Part shown: positions 33,871-45,550 of the stretch, in pieces
Layout of the letters: each line of letters begins with the position of its first letter
Numbering within the stretch: the stretch's first letter is position 1
Assembly (NCBI RefSeq): GCF_010183535.1
Contig: NC_071328.1
Coordinates: forward strand, 6,386,001 to 6,450,000
Source: Caenorhabditis remanei
Lineage: Eukaryota > Nematoda > Chromadorea > Rhabditida > Rhabditidae
Length of the DNA: 64,000 nt
Direction: 5' to 3'
Position numbers and translations under genes: made by a program
The notes under the pieces: model-generated
Database searches by the model: none
Told to the model about the DNA's origin: nothing
Seen by the model: the letters and a program-made list of their open reading frames with translations, nothing else

Positions 33871-34161
33871 CTTACGGTAAAGAGGTGTACGGTAAAGAGG
33901 TAATTAGGTAAAAACAGGTGCACAGGTGAGGTGCTTACCTGGGAATTATGAACAGGGGTTTGATGAGTTACAGGGCTTTTTTCAGGTCGACCTTTTTTTT
34001 TAGACAGTTAGGCCAGGCAGGCCTTTTTTTCAGACAGATACACAGGTGGTGACGTCACCCGTAGGGGTGGGAGAATTCGTCTAGAAACGGGGTTGGGAAA
34101 GTTCTTCCTCCATTCTACTGAGTTGAGGTAGTTTCCAGTTGGAAAGAGGAAGAAAAATGAA
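33871..34161. other. Junction between foldback array and duplicated block
   Basis: G/T-rich stretch with short repeated words (ACGGTAAAGAGGT twice, CAGGTGCACAGGTGAGG, poly-T interruptions). No gene. The duplicated block begins near 34120. Confidence 0.4.
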
Positions 34162-35288
34162 TCAACAGTGGCGAAGAGGTAGAAGGAATACTGTATTTTT
34201 TAACAGGTCAGAAGAAAAGGAAAGATTGATTCTTTGGTGAGAGCCCTTCTCATCCACATCTTCTCTCCCAACATCATCATCATCTTCGTTCTCTTCCTCC
34301 TCATCGCCTCCATTGTCTTGGACGTCGTCATCCTTCGAGAATCTCTCATGCCAAACCAAGAATTTGAACACATAGTCTCTCTGAACAATAGTTGCCAAGA
34401 GACCATCCTTACGCACAATATCCATTCCATCCGAAGAATTGTCATTCAATAAGCTGTAAATAATAAATGAATGAATTCAAACGGTATTTAAAGAATGAAA
34501 AAATGAGACTCACAACAAGTGAGGCTGAATGCATGTTCATCACGAGCCATTGTAATTTCGTGTTATCCGAATTGAGCCATTGATTGACGAATGCTTTCAT
34601 ATCTTCTGGTTTGAGAGTAGTACAGTTTTCCATTTTGATCGTTTCACAATCCATGGAAAGAAGCATCCTTCGAGTGATCCAATCACTGTATTTAAACTTG
34701 AGCTTGTTGATCTTTAATAGGTACTCAGGAAACTTGAAGTTTGGCTTCGGATTGACGTAAAACTAGAGATCCTTCGTGACCTCGATTGATTTCAAAACCG
34801 AGACAATGCCTTCATTGATTGCTGTGTTGTTTTCTATGTGAAACAAGTATCAGACGCTCACATTGCTTGATCACATCGATAACACACTGAACTTCAGAAA
34901 TCTCTTTTTCTTGGATGTCAATTACGATTTCTCCAAAAGAAGTTTTAAATAGATCAGACAAGTAATTCGCGATTGCAATTACATAATCCAGATCTGATGG
35001 AGTGTAGACAGTTGCTTCTTCGTATGGTCTTCTCACAATTTTCATCTCGATTTTTTGTCTTGTCGTAATTGCTATATTTTTTGACCTTTTTCGGCACTCC
35101 ATTTTCGTCGAAAGTCCAACATCCCAATGTTCTTCCTTTTTTGTCACAACAGACACCTGAATCGTTTCAGAGAGTTGTACGTCGATAGTTGACTCGGATG
35201 AAACGAGGTTCGGAGTGGATTTAACCAATCGGTGATGAAGTGGAGAGATGGCGGAAAACTCGAATCTGAAATAACGAAATCCAAACAA
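34162..35288 (-). pseudogene. F-box/FBA_2-like gene, copy B, degraded
   Basis: Paralogue of the gene at 9416-10572. The exon carrying the F-box is absent: the sequence passes from the start of exon 2 straight to the distal 5' flank. Within the body, a one-base loss and a five-base loss shift and then restore the frame (about 35040-35140), so some 25 residues are read differently. A four-base insertion near 34815 gives an immediate stop (HSNQ then TGA). An internal TAG-equivalent stop follows at about 34765. A deletion joins LQWLVMN to MHSASL. The last exon is still readable (NDNSSDGMDIVRKDG, VFKFLVWHERF, acidic tail). Not functional as an F-box adaptor. Confidence 0.85.
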
Positions 35289-36030
35289 CTTCTGTGGAAT
35301 TCAAATCAATCGATAAACAAGAAGGAAATAATGGCCGAGTGTAATGGAGAGTGCTATGGATCAACACCTTTTGTAAAGATCGACAACTAATGAACTCTGT
35401 TTTAGCTTTTATAATATTTTCAGTTGTTGTTTCCAGGTTTCTAGATTCTATGTATTCATCCTAACAGGTTAACTACAGGTTGAAGGGATACTGTAGCAAG
35501 TCCAGTCACCTGCGATGAGGGTGAAGAGTACGAATGTGGCGTTATCCCTTCCCGCACAAATTGTCTTCTTGAACATACATTTATTATCAGTACATCTGTC
35601 TATACCGTTCTATATTATATTTTCTTCAACTCTATCTAATTTATGATTTATCTCGAGAATACTTAGATAATGACCTCTGAAACTTATTTCTCACTTCTTA
35701 AACTTCCTCGATTTGTTATTGAAATCAAATAAATAAAGAATTCCCATTTTTGAGTATAGCAGTAGAAGATTACGGTAATGGTCGTTTTTTTCTAATCAAT
35801 TAAGCTATTTTCTGAAACACGGAAAGTTGTTGTCATTGAACGCCGGTTCAAGAATTTTATGTGATTGATAGGCAAGAAACATACACGAATCATAATGAGT
35901 ATCACGCAGAAAAATGGTACAACCGGTAATTATACAATGAAAAGATGAGAACATGCAAATTAATAAGGAAATACATGCTTTTGAAGCCATAAAAAGAATC
36001 TAATAGTTTCCTACATATGCGATTGGGGAG
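35289..36030. other. Intergenic between copy-B genes
   Basis: Contains the 5' flank remnant of the F-box copy and the 3' flank of the esterase. No ORF or repeat of note. Confidence 0.4.
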
Positions 36031-37640
36031 CTAGGCATTGTTAATGATATTGAGTGTCCATTGTTCAATATCTTCGACGGATTTCGAAGCCTCGTGGAGT
36101 TCACTGTGGAAGTTGAGCATCGCATGGAAACCATTCTCGTAATGGATTGATGTTGTTGGGACTCCAGATGCCTATAACATGAAATTTATGATAAATTCTC
36201 ATATAAGAGTGCTATATTAGATTCAGGTATGCAGAGTCAAATAAAACTTCAATAGGGCTCTGCATCAAGATGGTATAATGCCTAACCTCCAATCTTTTTG
36301 CGTAAATGAGTCCCTCGTCTCTCAAAACATCAAACTCGCAAGTGATCACCATCGTTGGCGGCAGATTCGACAAATCCTTTCTCATGAGCGGCGAAAAATC
36401 AGGGTTCGTCAGAAATGGCTTCATCAGATCCTGTGCCTCATAGTTCCTCTCGATTTGCCACCTTTCAGAAATGCTGTGATTATTGTAGTTGCGAGTAGTC
36501 TCGATGACTGTTCGGTAGGACATCATCTGAAATTAGTTGATAATAGCGAAAACGATTTCGAAAATTACAATCTACCTCTTCAACGTCCTTGTGCAAATGC
36601 TTGGCAACGTGCCCGTTCGAAACAACACTTGGAATCAGATACGCTTTCTCATCCATATCAATTCCAGCATAAAACATATAGTAATATGCAACAGATTCCG
36701 GATCAACAAGTGCATATCCATTGAGACGGGTGTGGAAGTATCGATAAGAAACGGTTTGCATATCAGCCATTTGAAGTAGTGGATAGATGAGAACTTGACC
36801 AGCCAATGCTGGAAGTGCTTTTCGTGCAACTCGACGTTGAGCAACTACGGTTGCCAAGTTCCCTCCTGCTGAATCTCCCATTATGACAACTTTCGATGTG
36901 TTCACTCCGAATTGAATTTCCCCGAACTGATAGAAGTGGTCGATGGCTGCCTCACAGTCGAGAATACCGCCTGGGAAGACAGTTTCAGGTGAAAGACGAT
37001 ATTCGATTGATATGAAAAGCGTCTTCATTTCGAAAGCCATTCTCTCTACCAACGAGTCGTACATTTCCACATTTCCCAGAGCGAATCCACCGCCATGAAT
37101 GAAGATAACAGCTCCGTCGGTTGATGTTTGGTTGTTGATTGGACGGTAGATTTTGACTGGTGTCCCGTTCCAATTCTGCCATTCGATATCAATTTGTCCT
37201 TGAGTGTCGACGAGTAACCCCAATGTCTTCGAAAGGATATTGAGGGCGCCACGTGTCCAGTAGACCATGTTGCTTGCCTTTGAGAACATTCGACTCTAGA
37301 ATTGTTTTATTGCGACGAAGTATAGTTCGCAAACTTTTAGTTTACAGGTATTTAACTGTGAAATAAACGAGATAACTTCTCCAAAATTAGAACATTACGA
37401 GAAAGTCTTGCAGATGTCTCAGTTTTCTCCTGTACGAAAACTTACTGGATAATAATAGGCGACTCGAAGAGCTGGCTCGACCACATGCATCACAGTTCGA
37501 TCCCATTGTGTAACAGTGAATCCATCGGGAAGAGGTTTGTGAAGACAGTATCCGGTGAGTAGCAGAAATAGTGATAATGTGACAATGGAAATGAAAATGC
37601 TCCTAACATGAATCGGCTTCTTTTCTGCTTTGAGCATCAT
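36031..37640 (-). CDS. AADAC-like (hormone-sensitive lipase family) esterase, copy B, intact
   Basis: Exons 37640-37446, 37295-36576, 36526-36287 and 36171-36031 join in phase to 431 residues; AADAC proteins are about 400. A signal-anchor helix (about residues 15-30) is followed by an alpha/beta-hydrolase fold with the oxyanion motif HGGGFALG and nucleophile GDSAGGN. The acid lies in ITCEFDVLRDE and the catalytic His in ENGFHAMLN, so all triad elements are present. AADAC enzymes sit in the ER membrane facing the lumen and deacetylate lipids or xenobiotics; substrate here is unknown. Two in-frame ATGs lie at 37640 and 37637; copy A supports the second. Confidence 0.92.
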
Positions 37641-38319
37641 TGTTTTGGTTTAGGTTAGTTTATATTCACAGGAAACTATTTACAGAAGAGACAAGAGTGA
37701 GGTGGAGCCTGCAAAACATGTAAATCAGTGGTAAGAAGATACGAGAGTAAAGAATAACGGAAGCGAACAAATTTTGGCGTGGAAATATTGTTAAGAATGG
37801 TCGGTAAACAAGAAAACTTGCCATCAATGGGCAAAACTTCCGAAAATTTTAACAAAAAGGAGGAATAATGAGCTCTCAAAAGGATGAGAACATGGAAATT
37901 TTGAATATTCGAAGATACTTCGCGGTTCCGCGGGGAGATCAAAAATTAAATTCAGAAACGTTGTAGATATGATATTTTTACTCTTTTACACAAAGTATTA
38001 GGAACCACTAATAAAACCAAAAAACCAAAAACCAGGAAGTAATTCGAAAAATAATCGGAAATCTTATATTTGGGAGTATTAAATTATTTTTTGATCCTAT
38101 TGCAATTGCTCGTCAGTTACATTGCACGCTGTGTATACTTCCACGAAAAAGTGCACCTCATTCATCATAATTTCACAAAGAAATATTAGGGATTTTAGTA
38201 TGAGGGGAAAAACAAAACAGTTTATTTATCTGCTAAAAAATGTACAGTCAGAAAAGAATTATTGATAACAATGAAAACAAAGAAAAAAACAAAAACTAAG
38301 GAACCTAGACAACCTACAA
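37641..38319. other. Intergenic between esterase copy B and mppa-1
   Basis: Left part (to about 37865) is duplicated upstream of copy A. The remainder is AT-rich, with the mppa-1 3' UTR. No gene seen. Confidence 0.4.
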
Positions 38320-40211
38320 CTATCTTTTGAACAAATATTTCAAGTCTCTTTTAGCAAGAGCCTGATCTAATGATATATAATCTCCAAGTTTTGTGAGATC
38401 GCCATATCCGACAAGTGATGGTTTTGATGACAAGAGACGTTCGGCTACTCGTACAATATCAACGTTGCTCACTTTTTCTGGAAATGATATGATGATAATG
38501 AAAATCAATTATTTCGAAGATCCTATTTCTCCTTACCAATTCTCTCCGCGTATTCTTCTGGGTGTTTTCTTACTCCATGTCCAAGGACTTGTCTAACCAT
38601 ATCTTCAAAAAGCACAGGCCTAACTTCCAGATTCATCATCAAATGACTTCTCAACTGTGTTCTTGCTCTAGCCAATTCCGACATTTCTACACCATGTTGA
38701 AGTTGAAGAACTTGTTGAACGAGAAGAATCAATGCATCATTTATGTTTTCTGGTGGAGTACTTGCAGTCAATGTGAATACTCCACTGTCACTGTACGAAT
38801 GATTATGAGCAATAGCACTGTATATATAGTGATGACGATTCATGAGTTCAGTGTACATTCGGGCGTACATTCCTTTGCCTGGTCCTCCTGAAATAATTGG
38901 CATCATATTCAATTCGTAACGGATAACCGGTGTGATTGTACAATGAAACGTACAAAACCTACTTCGGGAAACCTAACACATTCTATTGCACTGACTCATC
39001 TACTCACCGGCTGAAAAAGCTCCACCTCCGCCAAGCAACGACTGCAGCACACAAAACGCCACGAAATCCTCATCCTTATAACTGCAGCCTTCTAATCCAA
39101 GAACCACATGAGCCAACATTGGGTACGGTTTTCCAACTGTCAATGATAACAAATCCTTCTGAATCCTAACTTCTCCACCAGTGTATTGTGAACGTGATTC
39201 GTCAATTTGTGGGATTTTTGCAGGAAGTAGATTCGGTTGACTGTTCCAAATGGGTTGTTTCGATTCGAAATGGCGAGAGATAATGGAGACGAATTCGTCA
39301 TGATCCACACCGATTCCTTAAATGGGCTGTTATGATTGCAAATTTCTAAAGATTATTTTACCTCCAACAACCATTCTATCAGGTGTGTGTACTCTACTCA
39401 AAAATCCATAAACATCAGAAACTCGAATCTTATCCAATGAATCTAAACCAAACTTTGGATATCCGATAGTATTATGTTGGAATGCTGCTTGATGAATATA
39501 ATCAGTCAGAAGAATTTCAATAGCTTCAATTCGATTTGGCAGATCCTTGTTTTCATATGAGACAGTTAACTTTGCTTGTTCTAAACTGTTTTCATCTACA
39601 ATTGGCCTCAAAACGGTGTCGGATAGTACACTTATAATAGAATCAGTCCCATCAACATGACATGATGCAGCATACATCATCGTATCTCGGGTACTTTGAC
39701 AATCGACTATTCCACTGTTTTCTTCCAGTTGAGCATAAACATCGTCGCGGTTTCGGAAGTTTTCGGAGCACTGAAATCAACGCGAATATCAAAATTGCAT
39801 CAGGAATAAGTAAACTGATGAGGTTTCTGATCCTTCCCTAGTTTTTAAATACTTTGAACTTACATTATAAGCCAGTTTCTCTACTACTCGTGAGATTCCG
39901 AATGGAAATCCGTTTTCAAATCGACATCCACTATCTACAGCGACACCAACCGTGACGAAGTCTCCATAAGTGTTTTCAGTGCATACTTTCAATCCATTAG
40001 ATAGCTGTGTTAATTTAGAGTTTCTTCCAATTGACAGTGCTCCTTTTGGTGTTGAAACTTTCTTATTCTCCATAGGAAGAGGAACCGAGAGTGGCAGCCT
40101 TTTTGATATCACATTCTGATTGGATATTCCTGGAACTTCTCGATGGTTCCTGATGGATACACTTATATTTCGACATCTTCTCAAGTATGGGATGCTTTTT
40201 TGTAGCAGCAT
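38320..40211 (-). CDS. mppa-1: Mitochondrial processing peptidase alpha subunit
   Basis: Exons 40211-39864, 39770-39362, 39316-39008, 38887-38537 and 38477-38320 join in phase to 524 residues, the normal size. A basic, Arg/Ser-rich N-terminus (MLLQKSIPYLRRCRNISVSI) is a mitochondrial presequence. The M16 fold follows (TQLSNGLKVCTEN, SGCRFENG), with the glycine-rich substrate loop GGGGAFSAGGPGKGMYARMY that defines the alpha subunit. The zinc-binding HxxEH of the beta subunit is not present, as expected. Alpha-MPP recognises presequences, which beta-MPP cleaves in the matrix. Divergent from HMG-CoA lyase, another mitochondrial gene. Confidence 0.93.
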
Positions 40212-40740
40212 CTGAAAATGTTGATATTTTAATTAGAAGTTTTATTCAGAAAAAATAAAAATAAAAAATAATTTTGCTGAGGTACGCAATCTGTCGTCAT
40301 TCACAGCGATCGGTGTTTGCGTACCCAAAATTTTCGATTTTTCAGTATTTTTTATATTCGTTTTTTAAACAGATTCAAAACATCTTTTCTGTAGATAAAG
40401 TGTTTAGCATTAACTGAAATCCTTTAAAATTTCATCTAACACAGTAAAAATTATACATGCAGCTCTCAAAATCTATAGAAATGCAACTAAACACCGATAT
40501 TTTGGCCCAGCTGTTATATTTTATATTATGTTTTTTTTTAAATGTTTTAGGCTAGTCTACAGTTGAACTGAGAGCCCTAATATATTTTCTGATATTTATG
40601 AAAAGTATTAATTACGTACTTTTTTTTAACACCTGTAGGGATTTTTCATAGAAATTATTAATTCTTCGTTTACCCAAATTTCACAAATAAGTTTTTATGC
40701 AAGCATAAATACGATTTCAGTATAATTTTTTTAGTTGAAA
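40212..40740. promoter_or_regulatory. Bidirectional 5' region of mppa-1 and HMG-CoA lyase
   Basis: 529 AT-rich bases between two divergent start codons of mitochondrial enzymes. A short hairpin-prone palindrome-like sequence lies near 40280-40330. No defended factor sites. Confidence 0.4.
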
Positions 40741-42083
40741 ATGCGCCCGACTCGTCTTCTAACTTCCCGATCATACTCCACAGCATTGAATCGGTTCAGA
40801 GTGGTTGAAGTTGGAGCAAGAGACGGATTGCAGGTTATTCAAATATTGATGATACTAAAAATACTAAATTAATAGTTTTTAGGCGGAAAAGAAATTCGTA
40901 CCAACAGAAGTGAAAGTGGAACTAATCGATCGATTATCAGCATGTGGTTTTTCTACAGTGGAAACTACTAGTTTTGTATCGCCTAAGTGGGTTCCTCAGT
41001 TGGCTGATCATAATGAAATTGTCAAGAAGCACAAGAGATTTAACGGAGTGTCGTATCCAGTGTTAGTACCCAATGCAGCTGGATTGAAAAATGCGGTTAG
41101 CAAAGTTTTTATTCAAACGATAGCCTTAATTGGCCAATGTTATTACACAAATATTTTTCTAGCTCGCAACTGGAGTTGTTGAAGAAATCGCCGTTTTTGG
41201 AGCTGCGTCCGACGCATTCTCACTCAAAAATGTTAATTCTAACGTCGAGGACAGTCTCAAAAAACTACTAGAAGTCACAAAAATTGCTCTAGAACACAAC
41301 ATTCGAGTACGTGGTTACGTGTCAGTTGTTGTTGGATGCCCATATCAAGGAGAGGTCAAACCAGAGGTTGTCGCCAAAGTTGCCGACAAATTGCTGGAAG
41401 CTGGATGTTACGAAGTGTCATTAGGAGATACGATTGGAGTGGGAACTGTAAATTCTGTTACAAAAATGCTTGATACAGTGCTGAAAAGTGTTCCAGGTAG
41501 GAAAAAAATTCGGGCAGACATGTTAAAAATATTCCAATCTGAAAATATCAAAAAGCAGAAGTTTAGAATTACTGTCAACACAATTTTCAATTTTACCTAG
41601 TCCCGTTCATTTTCTAACTAGTTGTGAAGTGATCTTTCCGATTCAAAGACAGAGGACTGTGCATACATTCCCAAAATACCCTCGGTGGACCACTAGTTGT
41701 TGTCGTCAGACAGTAATTATAAGAATCAATACTCGGTTTTTCTCTCACACATCTTGTTGTTTGCAGCCAATAAACTCGCAGTTCATTTCCACGATACATA
41801 CGGTCAAGCACTCGCCAATGTTCTCGTTTCAATTGAAAAAGGTATTCGTGCAGCCGATTCGAGTATTGCTGGTCTCGGAGGATGCCCTTATGCAAAAGGA
41901 GCAACTGGAAACCTTGCCACCGAAGATTTATTATATTTCCTGAAAGGAAATGGTTTCGAAACTGGAGTTGATTTGGATAAAGTTGTTGAAACAGCGAAAT
42001 GGTTTAACTCCGCTGCTGGCTATGATAAGTGGTCAAGAGTTGGCAGGGCGATTTCCAACAAAAAAGACGCTCAGACTTGCTGA
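40741..42083 (+). CDS. Hydroxymethylglutaryl-CoA lyase
   Basis: Exons 40741-40833, 40883-41095, 41163-41496 and 41767-42083 join in phase to 318 residues, as in HMGCL. A short Arg/Ser-rich presequence precedes RVVEVGARDGLQ. Other signatures are FVSPKWVPQ, VLVPNAAGL, the GDTIGVGTV loop, HFHDTYGQALAN (metal-binding His pair) and the active-site Cys loop GLGGCPYAKGATGN. The enzyme splits HMG-CoA to acetoacetate and acetyl-CoA in mitochondria at the last step of leucine breakdown and ketogenesis. A CAATAAAG poly(A) signal follows about 110 bases after the stop. Confidence 0.95.
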
Positions 42084-42594
42084 AAACACACTGATAGTCG
42101 ATATCGTCGACAGTCGATCGATTTCAGCTAAACAATTTCGTGTAATATAGTCGGTTTTCTCAGGATTCTCTCCGGTTATTTTTTAGGAATCAATAAAGAT
42201 ATTAGATTTTCGAAAATTCAGCGATATGTTTTTTTTACTTCAATTTGGTTTCGAACCAGAAAATTGTATCATTTCGTCTATTTTCGTTTCGTTTATTTCA
42301 ATGACTAATTTTTCCATTTATCAAAATTTTCCTTTTCTGTTAAGAATTTTACCCTTTCCTTTTATTTCTTTTACTTGAACTCCGTTTTTCCCAACAAGCT
42401 ATACATCGTTATTCCTATTCTACAATCCATCATTCCTACTTAACTCCTCGAATTGAAGAAAATCTCAAATTTTCTTGATAATTCACTCTTTTCGTCATGT
42501 TCTCATTCGAAGATAGTTTCCTTTTTTTTTAATATTTGAGCCATTCGCTTCCGTTTTCTTAATTTTTTTATGCAATTCATATGTTTTTTTTAGA
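42084..42594. other. Intergenic, T-rich
   Basis: 3' UTR of the lyase and a pyrimidine-rich outron ending TTTTTTTTAG one base before the next ATG, a probable trans-splice site. The 510-base spacing is longer than typical operon gaps. Confidence 0.45.
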
Positions 42595-44985
42595 ATGTCG
42601 GAAATTCTCGACGACAGCATTCTAAACTCTGAAGATACTCCGCAAAACAACATCGAACTAGGATGTGCTGCTACGGGAAGAATAGATCTCAACGAAGACG
42701 AAATTGCGGAATTGTTAGGTGACGGGAGAACGAATGGAGAAAATAACGAGCCGGCTGCTGAAAAAGTGGTCAATGAAGTGGAAATGGCAGAAGAAGAGAT
42801 CAACTATAATCCTGATGCTTCATCACCGGAAAATACTCCAAATGTAGATGCAGAAACTGTTGAAAATAATGTTGCACCAGCAGAAGAAGTAATGGACGAA
42901 GACGCCCTTCTAGCTGAAATTCCGCGTGAAGAAGACGCCTCTGATGAAGGATTTGAGGAAGTGGGAAACGGTGTGGTCGACGAGGAGGAACAAGAAGAAG
43001 AAGCCATCTCTGCAGATAGCACAACTGAAAATGTGGAAGAAGTTGCTGTCGTAGAGAATGATGTTCGAGTAGAAATTCTACTGGATTCAGATGGTGATGT
43101 AGTAGAGGAGGATATAATTCACATGGAAACTGTTGATGGAAGTGAGTTTTTAAGTTTTTGGAGAGAGATTTCAGATTTTGAAATACTTGACTACTTTCTT
43201 GAACTTGTACTGGAGTGTTATCTCAGTTCACTTTTTCTCGTTTCTTTCTTGTTATCAATTATCTCATTTACAGACACCTCTCGTAAACGTAATGCGGAAG
43301 TAAGCAGTCCGCGATTTCCATCAAGCAAACGTCAAAAAAATCAAATAGCAAGTGCCGAACCGTTTATAATTGCTCGAGAAGAAGCAATTAATTTGATTAC
43401 AAGGATTTATGGAAGCTGGGATGAACAACTGAGTGTTCCTCGTCTACGTATCCTAAATGACATGAAACACAAAAATTTTAAGCATTTAGTAGATTTTCAG
43501 ACGGAGCAAACAAACAGTGAGTGATTTGAAAGTAATGTAACGCCGGAGACTCATAAGATTTTGTGCTTAACACAAATTGATTACTCCTATACAATTTTTA
43601 CTTCATATTATAGAATTACACAGTGAAGTGAAGAGGCTAAAAGAGGAACTAGTGCAAGAACGGGTAGCGCATGCAACGACGACAGAAGCCCTCAGGGAAT
43701 TGACTGATGAAGCAATACGAATGAGAAAACAAATTACTAGACTGAAATCAACGCTCACTCAACCAAGAACTGATCAACTTATTCAACACCGTGCACAACA
43801 ACACGCATCAATTAATCAAGCTGCCCCTCCGTCGCGGTACAGTATTCAACATCATCCAGCGAATATACCAAATGTCAGTCAACATCCACATCATGTTCAA
43901 CAGCAAATGCAACAACAAATGCAACATCAACAACAACTTCAACAACGTCATTATCATCATCAACAACAACAACAACATCATCATCGACAACAGCAACAGC
44001 AAATGAGATACAATTTGCAAGCAATTGCACAGAGAAGATCAACCGGACAAAATGTAAGATACTTATTTGACTTTTTACACTGGAATTATTGAAACTGTAT
44101 TTTGGAGAATTTAGATAGAGTAACGAATTTGATTTACTTTTTTTCTTTAATTTTCCATTTGATTTGTTTAGGCTCCACAGTTCAATGGCGCTCCACATGG
44201 AAACGTGTCAATTGTGCGTGGCAATCCAATCCCGTCATTAATGTTGAGACCCCCACCACAACAAGAACCCTTCAATTTGAAATGGACCCCAATACCACAA
44301 CCAAATGGAATGGGTCACACCGATACAAATGGTGTTCGCACTGGAACATTTGGACCACCGCTTATCGATGCTTCCAAACCAAATGACAACACCTTGAAAT
44401 TGCATGTACCATATTGTCCTGCAAATAACGTCATTTCAAGTGGAGATTCAGCACGTCTCCCAACAGTTCCAAAGTGCTTTGAAACTCTTCATGCATCACC
44501 TGACTTGACTGTTCATATTGTATCGACGCCTGTGGATTTCAGAGAAACTTGGCAGATTGCAGGAAAGATTAATTATGAGTATTTGGGAATGTTAGACAAA
44601 ACGGTAAGCGAAATTCGTCGTATATTTCCCCAAAAGTAATGTGAATTTTCAGACGATCCAAGTATATGTACAAGTATCATCTCTAAAATTCGCCGGAATG
44701 AGCGGAGCACCGATCCCAGAGAATCCGATGAACGCCATAGATTGGGGAATTTCGAAAAAGTGGCCTTGCAAAGCAAAATCACACAAGTTCCGTGTCGTCT
44801 TCCATCAACAACAAATGCTACCAGTCAACGACCGGCTTACTGTTATTGCGGTGGCAACTAATCCTGAAGCTGGAACTATTCAAGTCTCACAGGTAAGAAA
44901 ACAATTCTAAATGAATGAAATACAAAATTATTTCAAAAAGCATTTTCTATTTTCTTTACAGCCAGCCTTCATCAATTTGGTATGA
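42595..44985 (+). CDS. Acidic, Gln/His-rich nuclear-type protein with C-terminal globular domain
   Basis: Exons 42595-43141, 43274-43516, 43614-44053, 44172-44603, 44653-44892 and 44962-44985 join in phase to 641 residues. Residues 1-180 are very acidic. A bipartite nuclear signal (RKRNAEVSSPRFPSSKRQKN) follows, then a helical segment, a coiled coil (SEVKRLKEELVQERV..LRELTDEAIRMRKQI) and a Gln/His tract (about residues 345-385). The C-terminal 170 residues (SPDLTVHIVSTPVDF, TIQVYVQVSSLKFAG) look like a beta-rich, fibronectin-III-like domain. The overall layout (acidic N-terminus, coiled coil, C-terminal beta-sandwich) loosely resembles ATF7IP-type chromatin cofactors, but I do not recognise it with confidence. 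Confidence 0.8.
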
Positions 44986-45550
44986 TCTCGAGATGGCATA
45001 TTCCTCTCCAAATATACATTGTCTATTTCAAGCTTTTTTTTCTTCGATATTTTCGATTGTTTTGCCAAATCAACCACTTATATGCTATCTCTTTTCTAAA
45101 GTTTTCTTCTTAATATGTTAAATTTCCCCCCATCTCTCGCTTCCCTACCCACAAATCTCACCCACAAATGTTGACCTGTGACATCAGAATATCCAAGAAA
45201 ATTGTTCTTATCAGGTCCATAATTGCTGTTTTTTGTTCTTTTGTTCTAAACGCTTTCACTCGTTTCTTGTCTGTAACAATCTACATTATAACAAAATTTA
45301 AATGAATTATTTGTACAGATGTAGGATTTTTTCGAATGCTTTCATTGGTTGTAATAACCAATTTTCATTATTTCAACTTCTTTTTAAAATTATATTCGAA
45401 GATGTGTTGATGGCATAGACGACACGGTATAATCATAGAGACAGAAAACGTGGTAGACATATCTAACTCAACTGAATTCTTCCCAGCCATTCTTTTGAAA
45501 TTCATTTTCTTATCTCAACATCTTTAATTATTACATTTTTCTAGGTAAAA
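44986..45550. other. Intergenic between the acidic gene and ddx-27
   Basis: 3' UTR and outron. TTTTTCTAG precedes the ddx-27 ATG by five bases, a probable trans-splice acceptor. Nothing else seen. Confidence 0.45.

Larger units (their letters stand above)
34120..37865. repeat. Segmental duplication, copy B (F-box plus AADAC)
   Basis: Matches copy A at 9230-10640 and 13771-15395 in the same order and strand, including 5' flank of the esterase gene (ACAGAAGAGACAAGAGTGAG). Copy A has about 3.1 kb of extra sequence (PSAT fragment, mini-hexokinase, foldback) where B has about 690 bases. Confidence 0.85.

Noticed and set aside
42084..45550. Operon of HMG-CoA lyase, the acidic gene and ddx-27
   Set aside because: Gaps of 510 and 566 bases are longer than usual for nematode operons, and no SL2-type U-rich spacer is evident.
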